NCBI RefSeq assembly: GCF_000455325.1
Contig: NZ_HG322952.1
Coordinates: 865,109 to 929,108, forward strand
Length of the DNA stretch: 64,000 nt
Source: Mycolicibacterium septicum DSM 44393
GTDB taxonomy: Bacteria; Actinomycetota; Actinomycetes; Mycobacteriales; Mycobacteriaceae
Direction: 5' to 3'
Shown: positions 50,613 to 59,714 of the stretch, piece by piece
How positions within the stretch are numbered: the first letter of the stretch is position 1
Layout of the letters: each line of letters begins with the position of its first letter
The notes under the pieces: model-generated
Told to the model about the DNA's origin: nothing
Seen by the model: only the letters and a program-made list of their open reading frames with translations
The model's database searches: none
Made by a program: the position numbers and the translations under genes

Positions 50613-51293
50613 CCGGCACGACCCTATGTAAGCCGTGCACAGTGGGTCGGCCAGCGCATCGAGCACCTGACGGTCCGCCGGAGCGGACCACGCGACCTGT
50701 GGTGGCGTGGTCGTCCACATGGCCAGCTCGACCATGGTGCTGTTGTACGGATCGGCGAGCAGGTACTGGTGCAGGACCGTCCCATCGTCGAGGTTGACCA
50801 CCGCTGCCAGCCGCCCGGTCCGCTCTGTGGTGATCGACGCCGCGTTCCCCGGGCAGGCGCGCAGTGCCGCAGTGGCCCCTTGCAGGACCGCCAGCGCCGT
50901 CTGACCGCCTTGCCACGTCTCCCCGCGCCAATGGATGACCTGCACGCGCAGTTGCCAGTGCCCCGCGGGCCGGGTCACCTCGGATCGCGCCGCCACGGCA
51001 TAGCCGCGCGGATCCCCGGGCACCGGCGCCGACGCACATTCCTCCTCGAAGCGAAAGCGTGGTGCGACGGCGGTCACGGCCAGTCCGGCCAGCCCGGGCC
51101 AGCCGTACTCACGGTCCAACGGGAGTTTCGAGGTGTCCACCCACGCCGAGTCGGGGATGCGGTCACACAGCGGCGGGCAGTCGGGGCTGGGCTCCGCCCA
51201 AGCCGAAGGGGGCGCTGCGGCCAGCCCGCAGAGCACGATCGACATCGCCACGATCACCCGCCATATCCCCACCGAGCGCCACAATATAGGCAT
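50610..51293 (-). CDS. Exported protein of unknown function
   Basis: 227 aa from ATG 51293. Signal peptide IVAMSIVLCGLAAAPPSAWA, cleavage after AWA at about residue 33. The mature part begins EPSPDCPPLCDRIPDSAWVD; Cys pairs at DCPPLC, EEECASAP, ACPGN and LCTAYIGSC suggest disulfides. No known domain recognised. Its ATG overlaps the ATG of the divergent MBL gene within one CATG (51291-51294). The stop lies 2 bp before the purS -10 box. Confidence 0.72.
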   Translation of the reverse strand: MPILWRSVGIWRVIVAMSIVLCGLAAAPPSAWAEPSPDCPPLCDRIPDSAWVDTSKLPLDREYGWPGLAGLAVTAVAPRFRFEEECASAPVPGDPRGYAVAARSEVTRPAGHWQLRVQVIHWRGETWQGGQTALAVLQGATAALRACPGNAASITTERTGRLAAVVNLDDGTVLHQYLLADPYNSTMVELAMWTTTPPQVAWSAPADRQVLDALADPLCTAYIGSCR

Positions 51294-51930
51294 GCAACTC
51301 ACGCATTTCGGACATTCGTGCCTACTGGCCAGCATTTCGGACACCACCGTGCTGTTCGACCCGGGCAACTTCTCGCACGGTTTCGAAGGCATCACCGGTT
51401 TGTCGGCCATCCTGATCACCCACCAGCACCCCGACCATGCCGATACCGCCCGTTTGCCCGCGCTGATCGAGGCCAACCCGCAGGCGGCGCTGTATGCCGA
51501 TCCGCAGACCGCCGCCCAGCTTGGTGAGCCGTGGCAGGCGGTGCGCCCCGGCGACGCATTCCGGGTCGGCTCGCTCAACGTGCGCGGGACCGGCGGCAAA
51601 CACGCCGTGATCCACCCGGAAATCCCTGTGATCGACAACATTTCGTACCTGCTGGGCGATGACGAGCATCCCGCCCGGCTCATGCATCCCGGTGACGCCC
51701 TGTTCGTCCCCGGCGAACCGGTCGACGTGCTGGCCACCCCCGCGGCCGCCCCGTGGATGAAAATCTCAGAGGCCGTTGACTTCCTGCGCGCGGTGGCGCC
51801 GGCGCGGGCGGTGCCGATCCATCAGGGCATCATCGAGCCGGGTGCGCGCGGCATCTACTACGGGCGGCTGACGGAGATGACGAACACCGAATTCCAGGTT
51901 CTCACCGAGGAAAACGGCACCGAGTTCTGA
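51292..51930 (+). CDS. UPF0173-type metallo-beta-lactamase-fold hydrolase
   Basis: 212 aa. MBL metal ligands: THFGHSCLL at the N terminus and LITHQHPDHADTARL (HxHxDH, about residues 41-46); GGKHAVIHPEIP (about 102-113) and VPIHQGIIEPG (His, about 180) complete the site. UPF0173 proteins are single-domain hydrolases of unknown substrate. Start overlaps that of the divergent exported protein, so few base pairs separate the two promoters. Confidence 0.88.
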   Translation: MQLTHFGHSCLLASISDTTVLFDPGNFSHGFEGITGLSAILITHQHPDHADTARLPALIEANPQAALYADPQTAAQLGEPWQAVRPGDAFRVGSLNVRGTGGKHAVIHPEIPVIDNISYLLGDDEHPARLMHPGDALFVPGEPVDVLATPAAAPWMKISEAVDFLRAVAPARAVPIHQGIIEPGARGIYYGRLTEMTNTEFQVLTEENGTEF

Positions 51931-51967
51931 TTCACGGCTCAGCCGTGGTGTTCTGAACGCGAGCGGC

Positions 51968-53611
51968 CTAGGCGATATCGGCGGCCGCACCGCGCCCGGC
52001 CGCCCGGCCGGAGAAGATGCACCCGCCCAGGAAGGTGCCTTCCAGGGACCGGTAGCCGTGCACCCCGCCACCGCCGAATCCGGCTGCCTCACCCGCGGCG
52101 TACAGGCCGGCGAACGCGGCACCGTCTTCTTTGAGAACCCGGGAGTCGAGGTCGGTTTCCAACCCGCCCAGGGACTTTCGAGTCAGGATGTGCAGTTTGA
52201 CGGCGATCAGCGGACCCGCCTTCGGGTCGGTGAGCCGGTGTGGGGCGACGACGCGGCTGAACCGGTCACCGAGATAGCTGCGGGCCGCCCGGATCGCGGT
52301 GATCTGCCCGTCCTTGGTGAATTTGTTGACCACCTCGCGGTCCCGTGCGGTCACCTCGGCCGCCACCGTGGCGTAGTCGACTTCCAGCACGTCCGGCACG
52401 TCGTTCATCGCGGCCACCAGTTCGCGCAGGGAGCGCGCGCTGACGAAGTCGACACCACGATCGACGAACGCCTGTACGGGGGCCGGCGCACCCGGTTTCA
52501 CCCGTGCCAGGACGTCCCGCACGCTGCGCGACGTGAGATCGGGGTTCTGTTCCTGGCCGGACAACGCGAACTCCTTGGCGATGATCCGCGCGTTGAGGAT
52601 GAACCAGGTGTAGTCCTGCCCGGTGCGGCAGATGTGCTCGAGCGTGCCCAGGGTGTCGAAGCCCGGATACAGCGGCCCGGGCAGCCGTTTTCCGTTGGCG
52701 TCCAACCACAGTGACGACGGCCCCGGGAGAATGCGGATCCCGTGGTCGGGCCAGATCGGATCGTAGTTGGTGATGCCTTCGGTGTAGTGCCACATCCGGT
52801 CGCTGTTGATGACGTGTGCACCGGCGGTCTCGGAGATGCCGATCATCCGGCCGTCGACGTGCGCGGGGACGCCGCTGAGCAGTTGCTCGGGCACCCGGCC
52901 CATACGCGCCGGCCAGTTCTTGCGCACGAGGTCGTGGTTGCCGCCGATCCCTCCGCTGGCCACGATCACAGCAGAGGCACGGAACTCGAAGTCGCCGATC
53001 ACGTTTCGCGACGACGGCGCCCCGCGAGGCGCATCGGAGGGCTCCAGCACCGCACCCCGGACCCCGACGACGGCGCCCTCGGAGACGATGAGTTCGTCGA
53101 CGCGGTGACGGTGGGCGAACCGCACCCGCGGCTCTCCCACCAGCCGACGGGCGAAGACGTCGACGATCGCCGGCCCGGTCCCCCAGGTGATGTGGAATCG
53201 CGGCACCGAATTGCCGTGTCCCAGCGCCCCGTAACCGCCCCGCTCCGCCCACCCGACCAAGGGGAAGGTCTGCAGGCCGCGGGACCGCAGCCAGCTACGT
53301 TTCTCCCCGGCGGCGAAATCGACGTAGGCGTGCGCCCACTCCCGCGGCCAGTGATCCTCGGGCCGGTCGAACCCCGCGGTGCCCAGCCAGTCCTGCAGGG
53401 CCAGCTCCTGGCTGTCGCGGATCCCGAGCCTGCGCTGTTCGGGACTGTCGACGAAGAACAGTCCGCCGAACGACCAGAACGCCTGCCCACCGAGGTTGGC
53501 GGCGTTCTCCTGATCCAGGATGAGCACGCGGTGCCCGCGCTCGACGAGTTCGCATGCGGCGACCAAGCCGGCGAGACCCGCCCCCACGACAATGACATCG
53601 GCGTCTGCCAT
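51968..53611 (-). CDS. FAD-binding KstD-like dehydrogenase
   Basis: 547 aa from ATG 53611. FAD motif VIVVGAGLAGLVAACELVERG (residues 6-22 region), then GGQAFWSFGGLFFVDS and, near the C terminus, GLYAAGEAAGFGGGGVHGYR with LEGTFLGGCIFSGRAAG. Relatives include fumarate reductase-like flavoproteins and 3-ketosteroid 1-dehydrogenases; the mycobacterial orthologue is Rv0785. Substrate not known. Leaderless by TAGTCT 8 nt upstream, which also supports ATG 53611. Confidence 0.88.
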   Translation of the reverse strand: MADADVIVVGAGLAGLVAACELVERGHRVLILDQENAANLGGQAFWSFGGLFFVDSPEQRRLGIRDSQELALQDWLGTAGFDRPEDHWPREWAHAYVDFAAGEKRSWLRSRGLQTFPLVGWAERGGYGALGHGNSVPRFHITWGTGPAIVDVFARRLVGEPRVRFAHRHRVDELIVSEGAVVGVRGAVLEPSDAPRGAPSSRNVIGDFEFRASAVIVASGGIGGNHDLVRKNWPARMGRVPEQLLSGVPAHVDGRMIGISETAGAHVINSDRMWHYTEGITNYDPIWPDHGIRILPGPSSLWLDANGKRLPGPLYPGFDTLGTLEHICRTGQDYTWFILNARIIAKEFALSGQEQNPDLTSRSVRDVLARVKPGAPAPVQAFVDRGVDFVSARSLRELVAAMNDVPDVLEVDYATVAAEVTARDREVVNKFTKDGQITAIRAARSYLGDRFSRVVAPHRLTDPKAGPLIAVKLHILTRKSLGGLETDLDSRVLKEDGAAFAGLYAAGEAAGFGGGGVHGYRSLEGTFLGGCIFSGRAAGRGAAADIA

Positions 53612-53619
53612 GAGACGCA

Positions 53620-53625
53620 AGACTA
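53620..53625 (-). promoter_or_regulatory. -10 element of the KstD-like gene
   Basis: TAGTCT on the minus strand, 8 nt before ATG 53611; leaderless pattern. Confidence 0.55.
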
Positions 53626-53632
53626 GCCCTAG

Positions 53633-54337
53633 TCAGGCAGCCTCGGTCAGGACCGAGAATCCTCGCCACTGGTAGATGGTGGGCACGCACCGGTGCAGCA
53701 AAGCCAGGTCGATCGCGTCCAGCATGGCCTGCCGGGGACCGGGCCTGCGAAGGTGCCGTGCGGCAACCGCGACGCGCACCGTGCCTTCGCGGCGCGCGGT
53801 GCGTTCAGCCGAGAGCACCACGGTGCGGCACCACCACGGCTCGGACAGAAAACCTTCTCCGATGCCCACCACCCGGGCGCGCGTCGTGGTCTGGCGGACC
53901 AGGTCGGTGATGCCGTTCAGGTCGGCCAGCAGACGAAAACCGTTGCGCGGCAGAGCGGTCACCGTGCCCTGCGACACGGTCCAGCCGGGGGCGGCGAACA
54001 ACCGGGTGCGCAGTCCCAGGTGTTCGAGCACCCGGTCGGCGCCCATCAACCTCAGGTTGGCCTCGTGGGCAGGCAACGAGGCGAACTCACCGCGCCGCTT
54101 CTTGGTCGCGGCCTCGTCGTAGCCGTGCAGGACGACGGCGTCACCGCCGCTGCGCCGGCGGGCCAGCCATTCCACGGTGCCGGCATCGCGGTCCAACCGG
54201 TATCCGCCCTTGAGCCGCGGCGCCACCATCATGGACACCGGTACCCCACGGGCATCGAGCTCGTTGCAGAATGACGCGACATCGCCCAGCGTGCGATCGC
54301 TGATCTGCGATATCGAGACGATGAGTTGTCCGGTCAC
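53633..54337 (-). CDS. DUF2334 polysaccharide-deacetylase-like protein
   Basis: 234 aa, GTG start. N-terminal TGQLIVSISQISDRTLGDV and then VPVSMMVAPRLKGGYRLD, ending in VVLHGYDEAATKKRRGEF (HGYD motif). These are the barrel strands of the DUF2334 group; metal-binding His/Asp are only partly conserved. Orthologue of Rv0784. Function unknown, perhaps cell-wall glycan related. Confidence 0.8.
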   Translation of the reverse strand: MTGQLIVSISQISDRTLGDVASFCNELDARGVPVSMMVAPRLKGGYRLDRDAGTVEWLARRRSGGDAVVLHGYDEAATKKRRGEFASLPAHEANLRLMGADRVLEHLGLRTRLFAAPGWTVSQGTVTALPRNGFRLLADLNGITDLVRQTTTRARVVGIGEGFLSEPWWCRTVVLSAERTARREGTVRVAVAARHLRRPGPRQAMLDAIDLALLHRCVPTIYQWRGFSVLTEAA

Positions 54338-54415
54338 GCTGCCAGTGTGGCAACGTCACATGTCGGGACGGTGTCGAACACTCTGACGCCGAATGTCCAT
54401 TCGGCTAGAGCCTGA

Positions 54416-54904
54416 TCAGGCCGGCAGGACCGCTTCGATGGCCTCGATGACCTCGGGCGCATCCGGCTCGGTGCGGGGACGGAACCGGTTGGCCACCGTG
54501 CCACCCGGGGCGAGCAGGAACTTCTCGAAGTTCCACTGGATGTCCCCGGCCTCACCTGCCGCGTCGGCGGCCTGGGTCAGCTCGGCGTAGAGCGGGTGAC
54601 GATCGGCGCCGTTGACGTCGGTCTTGGCCAGCAACGGGAACGTCACGCCGTAGGTGCTCGAGCAGAACGTCTGGATCTCCTCGGCGCTGCCCGGCTCCTG
54701 GCCCATGAACTGGTTGCACGGCACGCCGACCACGGTGAGCCCGCGCGCGGCGTAATCCTGTGCGAGTTTCTCCAGCGCGGTGTACTGCGGCGTCAGGCCG
54801 CATTTGGAGGCGACGTTGACCACCAGGGTGGCGCCCGTGGCCAACTCGGCCAACGTCGTCTGCCTGCCGTCGAGGGTGGTCAGCGGAATGTCGTTGAGGC
54901 TCAT
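54416..54904 (-). CDS. Glutathione-peroxidase-family peroxidase
   Basis: 162 aa from ATG 54904. Peroxidatic Cys in VNVASKCGLTPQYTAL (about residue 36), Gln/Trp triad partners in VGVPCNQFMGQEPG (about 64-77) and IQWNFEKFLL (about 126-135). The CNQF Cys could be the resolving Cys. In mycobacteria the reductant is expected to be thioredoxin rather than glutathione. Leaderless by TAACCT 7 nt upstream. Confidence 0.92.
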   Translation of the reverse strand: MSLNDIPLTTLDGRQTTLAELATGATLVVNVASKCGLTPQYTALEKLAQDYAARGLTVVGVPCNQFMGQEPGSAEEIQTFCSSTYGVTFPLLAKTDVNGADRHPLYAELTQAADAAGEAGDIQWNFEKFLLAPGGTVANRFRPRTEPDAPEVIEAIEAVLPA

Positions 54905-54911
54905 CGCCCAG

Positions 54912-54917
54912 AGGTTA
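54912..54917 (-). promoter_or_regulatory. -10 element of the peroxidase gene
   Basis: TAACCT on the minus strand, 7 nt before ATG 54904; leaderless pattern. It lies between the peroxidase start and the TetR stop. Confidence 0.55.
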
Positions 54918-54933
54918 CCGGAGCTATCCCGAC

Positions 54934-55488
54934 CTACTTGTCGAACAGGATCCCGGCCAGGCTCTCCACCTTCGCGATCGGATCGCCCGCGGTGTCGATC
55001 GCGTCGTTGAGCCACAGCATCGAAAAGCCGTGCACCAGAGACCAAGCGGCCAGCGCGGCACCCGCCGGATCGGCGGCGGCCTTCGGATCGGCCAGGGTGC
55101 CGACGCCGCGGTTCAGCTCCGCTCCGGCGGCCGACGAGGCTGCGACCAGCTCGGCATCGGTGTCGTCGTAGAGCGATTTGTCGAACATCACCTCGTAGTG
55201 GCCGGGGTGGTCGAGGGCGAAGCGTACGTAGGCCTTGGCGGCGTCGATGAACTGCGGCCTGGCCTCGGTCAGGGCCGCGGCCAGAAGCTGAAACCCTTCG
55301 GTGGCCAGTGCGGTGAACAACCCGCGCCGGTCGGTGAAGTGGTGCGCGGGTGCCGCGTGTGAGACACCCGCAGCCCGCGCGAGTTCGCGCAGCGAGATGC
55401 CGTCGGCGCCGCGCTCGGCCACCAGATCGGCGGCCTGAGCGAGGATCACAGCCCTGAGGTCGCCGTGGTGATAGCCCATGCGGGCCAT
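54934..55488 (-). CDS. TetR-family regulator with WHG-type C-terminal domain
   Basis: 184 aa from ATG 55488 (MARMGYHHG; ATG 55479 is possible). N-terminal HTH: ILAQAADLVAERGADGISLR and ELARAAGVSHAAPAHHFTDR (about residues 15-55). C-terminal ligand domain with the WSLVHGFSMLW segment that gives the WHG-type name. Divergent from a DoxX-family gene (75 bp between starts), its likely target. Confidence 0.88.
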   Translation of the reverse strand: MARMGYHHGDLRAVILAQAADLVAERGADGISLRELARAAGVSHAAPAHHFTDRRGLFTALATEGFQLLAAALTEARPQFIDAAKAYVRFALDHPGHYEVMFDKSLYDDTDAELVAASSAAGAELNRGVGTLADPKAAADPAGAALAAWSLVHGFSMLWLNDAIDTAGDPIAKVESLAGILFDK

Positions 55489-55563
55489 CCTAGCCCCACA
55501 TCTTGACACCGCCTAGATTCGGCGTAGCGTGGCGATCTAGACACCGACAAGATCGGAGCTTCG

Positions 55564-56010
55564 ATGGCCGTCTTCCTGACCCTGATTCTGGGTAGCCTGG
55601 CCGCCCGGGTGATCGGCATGCTGGGCGTGGACTATCTCGACGGTTGGCCCGAGGCAATAGCGGTCGGACTGGCCGCGATGTTCGTGATGACCGGCGTCGC
55701 GCACTTCGTCAATCCGTTGCGGCGCGACATGATCGCCATCGTGCCGCCGGCGCTGCCCGCCCCGGCCGCACAGGTGACGGTCACCGGCGTGCTGGAGCTG
55801 GCCGGCGCCACGGGCCTGCTCTACCCGCCCACCCGGGTCGCCGCAGCCGTGTGCCTGTTCCTGCTCATGCTGGCCATGTTCCCGGCCAATGTGTATGCGG
55901 CCAGGATGCCCAACCCGCCGAAGTCGATGACCTCGCGGTTAGGTGTCCGGACCGCCGAAGAGGCTGTCTACCTGGCCGCTGCCGTGGTTGTCGCTGTCGG
56001 CGGCAGCTAG
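55564..56010 (+). CDS. DoxX-family membrane protein
   Basis: 148 aa with four TM segments (about residues 4-22, 32-50, 68-90, 95-112). MTGVAHFVNPLRRDMIAIVP and LELAGATGLLYPPTRVAAA are typical of the DoxX group. GGAG is 6 nt upstream of the ATG. The 3' end overlaps ptrB tail-to-tail by 72 bp. Likely controlled by the divergent TetR; substrate or partner unknown. Confidence 0.82.
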   Translation: MAVFLTLILGSLAARVIGMLGVDYLDGWPEAIAVGLAAMFVMTGVAHFVNPLRRDMIAIVPPALPAPAAQVTVTGVLELAGATGLLYPPTRVAAAVCLFLLMLAMFPANVYAARMPNPPKSMTSRLGVRTAEEAVYLAAAVVVAVGGS

Positions 56011-58086
56011 CAGCCAGGCGTATTGGAACGCCGCTTCCTTCCACCGCTCGTAGCGCCCGGACAGGCCGCCGTGACCGGCCACCATCTCGGTCTTGAGCAG
56101 TACGGGATGACCGTCGGTCTTGGTATGCCGGAGTGCGGCAACCCATTTGGCCGGCTCCACGTAGTACACCCGGGTGTCATTGAGCGAGGTCATCGCCAGA
56201 ATCGCCGGGTAGTCCTGGGCCGCCACGTTCTCGTAGGGCGTGTAGGCCTTCATGTAGCGGTAGACCTCGGGGTCGTCCAACGGATTTCCCCACTCGTCCC
56301 ACTCCGTGACGGTCAACGGGAGCGACGGGTCCAGGATGGTCGTCAGCGCATCGACGAACGGCACCTGGGCCAGAATCCCGGCGAACAGTTCCGGGGCCAT
56401 GTTGGCCACGGCGCCCATCAACAATCCGCCGGCACTGCCGCCGAGAGCCACCAGATTCTGCGGGCGGGTCACGCCGCCATCGACGAGATGGCGTGCCGCC
56501 GCGATGAAATCGGTGAACGTGTTCGTCTTCTCCAGCAGCTTGCCGTGCTCGTACCACGGCCGTCCCAGCTCGCCTCCGCCGCGCACATGCGCGATCACGA
56601 ACACCATGCCGCGGTCCAGCAACGACAACCGGGCGATCGAGAATCGCGGATCCTCACACGACTCGTAGGCGCCGTAGCCGTAGAGCAACGCCGGCGCCGG
56701 GAACTGCAACCCGGCCCGGTGAATGATCGAGATCGGAACCTGCGCCCCATCGGGTGCCGTCGCCCAATCCCGGCGTTCCACATAGTCTTCCGGCCGGTAG
56801 CCACCCAGCACCGGCTGCTCGCGCAGCAGCGTGCGCTCACCGGTGGCGAGGTCGAGGTCGTATATCCGCGCCGGGGTGATGAACGAGGTCGCGCCGATCC
56901 GCAACTTCGGTGAGGACCAGTTCGGGTTTCCGCCCATCCCCGCGGCGGTCAGCTCGGAATCGAAGGTCAGTTCCTCGCGCGTACCGTAACCGTCCGCGGT
57001 GAGCGGCCACAGTGCCATCTTCGGCAATGCCTCGCTGCGGTAACTGATCACCAGGAGCCCGTCGAACGCGTCGACACCGTCCAGACGCACATCGGAGCGA
57101 TGCTCGATCAGGGTGCGGAAATCGCTCGGGTCGCTGACCGGGGCCTCCACCAACATGAAGTTCTCGGCACCGTCGTTGTGCAGGATCAGGAACCGGTCCT
57201 CGCCCGCGACCACGGCGTGCTCGACGGAGTACTCCACCAGGTCGCGACGCTCCCACACCGTGGTGAACTCCGCCGTCGGGTCGTTGGCGTCGATGTAGCG
57301 GACCTCGGTGGTGACGGCGCTGCCCGATGCGACGAACAGGTACTTGTCGCTGCGGCTGCGCCCGATCGCGACCCAGAACCGTTCGTCGGGTTCGTGATAC
57401 ACCTTCTCCGACGGCAGGCCGGAAGCCAACCTGTGCCGCCACACGGTGTCGGGCCGCCAGGCGTCATCGACCGTCGTGTAGTACAGCGTGCGGCTGTCGG
57501 CGGCCCAGGTGCCGCCGGCGCCGATCCCGGCGATCGTGTCGTCGTAGTGCTCGCCGGTGCGTAAATCCTTGAACTTCAAGGTGTATCGCTCGTCGCCCTT
57601 GACGTCGACGGAGTACGCCAGGATGTTGCCGTCCAGGCTCACCGTGGCCGCGCCGAGCGAGAAGTACTCGTGGCCGTCGGCCTCGACGTTCTCGTCGAGC
57701 AGAATCTGCTCACCGGGGATCTCGGCGCCCTCGTCGAGCGCCGGTGGCGTCCAGTCGTCGGGATCGCCGATCGGGCATCGGCAGTGCACCGCGTACTGCT
57801 TGCCCTCGAAGCTGCGCGCGTAGTACCACCAGCCGGACCGGCGCATCGGCACCGACAGATCGGTTTCCTTGGTGCGGGCCTTGATCTCGTCGAAGATCTT
57901 CTGCCGCAACGGCTCCAGATGAGCGGTGGCGACCTCGGCGTAGGCGTTCTCGGCCTCCAGGTGCGCGATCACCTCGGGGTTGTCCTTGTCGCGCAACCAT
58001 TCGTAGGGGTCGATGAACACGTCACCGTGATGCTCACGACGGTGGTTGCCGCGCTTGGCGACCGGCGGCTGTACGGACTGTGTCAT
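55939..58086 (-). CDS. ptrB: Oligopeptidase B-type prolyl oligopeptidase
   Basis: 715 aa from ATG 58086, overlapping the purC stop (ATGA). N-terminal beta-propeller domain (DPYEWLRDKDNPEVIAHLEA at the start). C-terminal hydrolase domain: nucleophile Ser in VALGGSAGGLLMGAVAN (about residue 552), Asp in the TSLNDTRVYYVEP segment (about 637) and His in AGHGGLSGRYE (about 673). It cleaves after basic residues in short peptides. As I recall the Mtb orthologue is split into two genes (Rv0781/Rv0782); here it is whole. Confidence 0.94.
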   Translation of the reverse strand: MTQSVQPPVAKRGNHRREHHGDVFIDPYEWLRDKDNPEVIAHLEAENAYAEVATAHLEPLRQKIFDEIKARTKETDLSVPMRRSGWWYYARSFEGKQYAVHCRCPIGDPDDWTPPALDEGAEIPGEQILLDENVEADGHEYFSLGAATVSLDGNILAYSVDVKGDERYTLKFKDLRTGEHYDDTIAGIGAGGTWAADSRTLYYTTVDDAWRPDTVWRHRLASGLPSEKVYHEPDERFWVAIGRSRSDKYLFVASGSAVTTEVRYIDANDPTAEFTTVWERRDLVEYSVEHAVVAGEDRFLILHNDGAENFMLVEAPVSDPSDFRTLIEHRSDVRLDGVDAFDGLLVISYRSEALPKMALWPLTADGYGTREELTFDSELTAAGMGGNPNWSSPKLRIGATSFITPARIYDLDLATGERTLLREQPVLGGYRPEDYVERRDWATAPDGAQVPISIIHRAGLQFPAPALLYGYGAYESCEDPRFSIARLSLLDRGMVFVIAHVRGGGELGRPWYEHGKLLEKTNTFTDFIAAARHLVDGGVTRPQNLVALGGSAGGLLMGAVANMAPELFAGILAQVPFVDALTTILDPSLPLTVTEWDEWGNPLDDPEVYRYMKAYTPYENVAAQDYPAILAMTSLNDTRVYYVEPAKWVAALRHTKTDGHPVLLKTEMVAGHGGLSGRYERWKEAAFQYAWLLAAADSDNHGSGQVDSLFGGPDT

Positions 58087-58970
58087 GCGCCGATCCAATC
58101 CTCGAACTGCAGGCCCGAAATCCGTTCGTATGCCTCGATGTACCGGTCCCGGGTGGCTGCCACGATCTCCTCGGGCAACGGTGGCGGCGGGGTGTCGCCG
58201 TGGCGGTCCCAGCCAGAGTTGGGCCCGGTCAGCCAGTTCCGGACGAACTGCTTGTCGAAGCTGTCCTGGACCTCACCCTGCTGATAGGTCTGGGCGCGCC
58301 AGTACCGGGACGAATCCGGGGTGAACACCTCATCGGCCAGCACCACGTTGCCGTGCTCGTCGACACCGAACTCGAACTTCGTGTCGGCGATGATGATGCC
58401 CTTGGTCAGGGCGTGGTTCGCACCCTGCACGTAGGTCTGCAGCGTGCGTTCCTTCAGCTGGCTGGCCAGCACGGGCCCGACCAGTTCGATCACGGTGTCG
58501 TACGAGATGTTCTCGTCGTGCTCGCCGATGTCGGCCTTGGTGGCCGGGGTGAACAGCGGCTCGTCGAACTTGCTCGCCTCCCCCAGACCCGGCGGCAGCG
58601 GGATACCGCATACCGAACCCGACGCCTGGTAGTCGAGCAGCCCCGAGCCGGTCAGGTAGCCGCGGGCCACACACTCCACCGGCAGCATCTTCAGTTGCTT
58701 CACCACCAGCGCACGGCCCAACACCTCTTCGGGGATGCGCTCGTCGTCCGGCGGGCCGGCCAGATGGTTGGGCGCGCTGATCAGGTCGAAGAAGAACACG
58801 CTCATCGCCGTCAGGATCCGGCCCTTGTCCGGGATCTGCGAGTCGAGGACATAGTCGTAGGCCGAGATGCGGTCGGTCGCCACGAACAGCAGGTGCTGGT
58901 CGTCGATGCGGTACAACTCGCGGACTTTCCCGCTGGCCAGGTGCTGGTAGTCGGACAGAGCAGGGCGCAT
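58083..58970 (-). CDS. purC: SAICAR synthetase
   Basis: 295 aa. GKVRELYRID at residues 13-22 and SAYDYVLDSQIPDKGRILTA (about 37-56) are the nucleotide- and substrate-binding segments; VDEVTPDSSR-like block (ADEVFTPDSSRYW, about 210). Converts CAIR and aspartate to SAICAR. Leaderless by TAGGCT 6 nt upstream. ptrB is cotranslated downstream. Confidence 0.96.
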   Translation of the reverse strand: MRPALSDYQHLASGKVRELYRIDDQHLLFVATDRISAYDYVLDSQIPDKGRILTAMSVFFFDLISAPNHLAGPPDDERIPEEVLGRALVVKQLKMLPVECVARGYLTGSGLLDYQASGSVCGIPLPPGLGEASKFDEPLFTPATKADIGEHDENISYDTVIELVGPVLASQLKERTLQTYVQGANHALTKGIIIADTKFEFGVDEHGNVVLADEVFTPDSSRYWRAQTYQQGEVQDSFDKQFVRNWLTGPNSGWDRHGDTPPPPLPEEIVAATRDRYIEAYERISGLQFEDWIGA

Positions 58971-58976
58971 TGGGCC

Positions 58977-58982
58977 AGCCTA
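58977..58982 (-). promoter_or_regulatory. -10 element of purC-ptrB
   Basis: TAGGCT on the minus strand, 6 nt before ATG 58970; leaderless pattern. Confidence 0.65.
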
Positions 58983-59000
58983 TGTGTTGGGATCGGTCTC

Positions 59001-59624
59001 ATGAGATCGCGGTACCTGCCCTATGCCAGCAGACCCGGCCGCTTGTTGGCCCAGTTGTTCAGCGATGCCGCCGTGATCGCCTGGACCGCGGTGTGGATAT
59101 TGGTGGGATTGGCCGTACATTCGGCGGTGTCGACCATCGCCGAGGTCGGCAGGCAGGTCCAGAGCGGCGCCAACGGGGTTGCTGACAACCTGGGATCCGC
59201 TGGTGACAGCACCGACAGCGTTCCCTTGATCGGTGACACGCTGAGCAAGCCGCTGCGCGCTGCCAGTGAAGCGGCCCTCGACATCGCCGGTGCGGGCGCC
59301 AACCTGGACAGCACCGCGAGCTGGCTGGCCTGGGTGCTGGCCCTGGCGGTGGCCGCCGCGCCGATCCTGTTCGTGGCGATGCCCTGGCTGTATCTGCGGG
59401 TGCGGTTCTTCCGGCGCAAGTGGACCGCGATCACCCTGGCCTCGACCGCCGCCGGGGAACAGCTGCTGGCGCTGCGGGCGCTGGCCAATCGGCCATTGGC
59501 CAAGCTGACGGCGGTGTCCGATGACCCTGTCGGCGCCTGGCGCAGTCAAGACCAGCGCGCCATTCGCGGCCTGGCCGCCCTTGAGCTGCGCTCGGCCGGC
59601 ATGCGCCTGCGCCGCATCGACTAG
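59001..59624 (+). CDS. Conserved membrane protein (Rv0779c-like)
   Basis: 207 aa. TM helix 1 (AAVIAWTAVWILVGLAVHSA, about residues 23-42), an extracytoplasmic stretch of about 75 residues, TM helix 2 (WLAWVLALAVAAAPILFVAM, about 110-129), then a basic cytoplasmic tail with helices. The length equals the Rv0779c family. Function unknown. Divergent from purC, starts 30 bp apart. Confidence 0.82.
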   Translation: MRSRYLPYASRPGRLLAQLFSDAAVIAWTAVWILVGLAVHSAVSTIAEVGRQVQSGANGVADNLGSAGDSTDSVPLIGDTLSKPLRAASEAALDIAGAGANLDSTASWLAWVLALAVAAAPILFVAMPWLYLRVRFFRRKWTAITLASTAAGEQLLALRALANRPLAKLTAVSDDPVGAWRSQDQRAIRGLAALELRSAGMRLRRID

Positions 59625-59641
59625 CCCTCACCCACCCCCAC

Positions 59642-59704
59642 CCCCAGCGATTTGTGGAGTCTTAGCCGTCACCCGCACGGTTGAAACTCCACAAATCACT
59701 GGGG
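59642..59704. terminator. Long hairpin between Rv0779c-like gene and DUF559 gene
   Basis: Arms 59642-59660 (CCCCAGCGATTTGTGGAGT) and 59686-59704 pair at 18 of 19 positions; the inner part pairs again through CCGT/ACGG. Terminator or RNA structure. Confidence 0.6.
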
Positions 59705-59714
59705 TGGGAACCAG

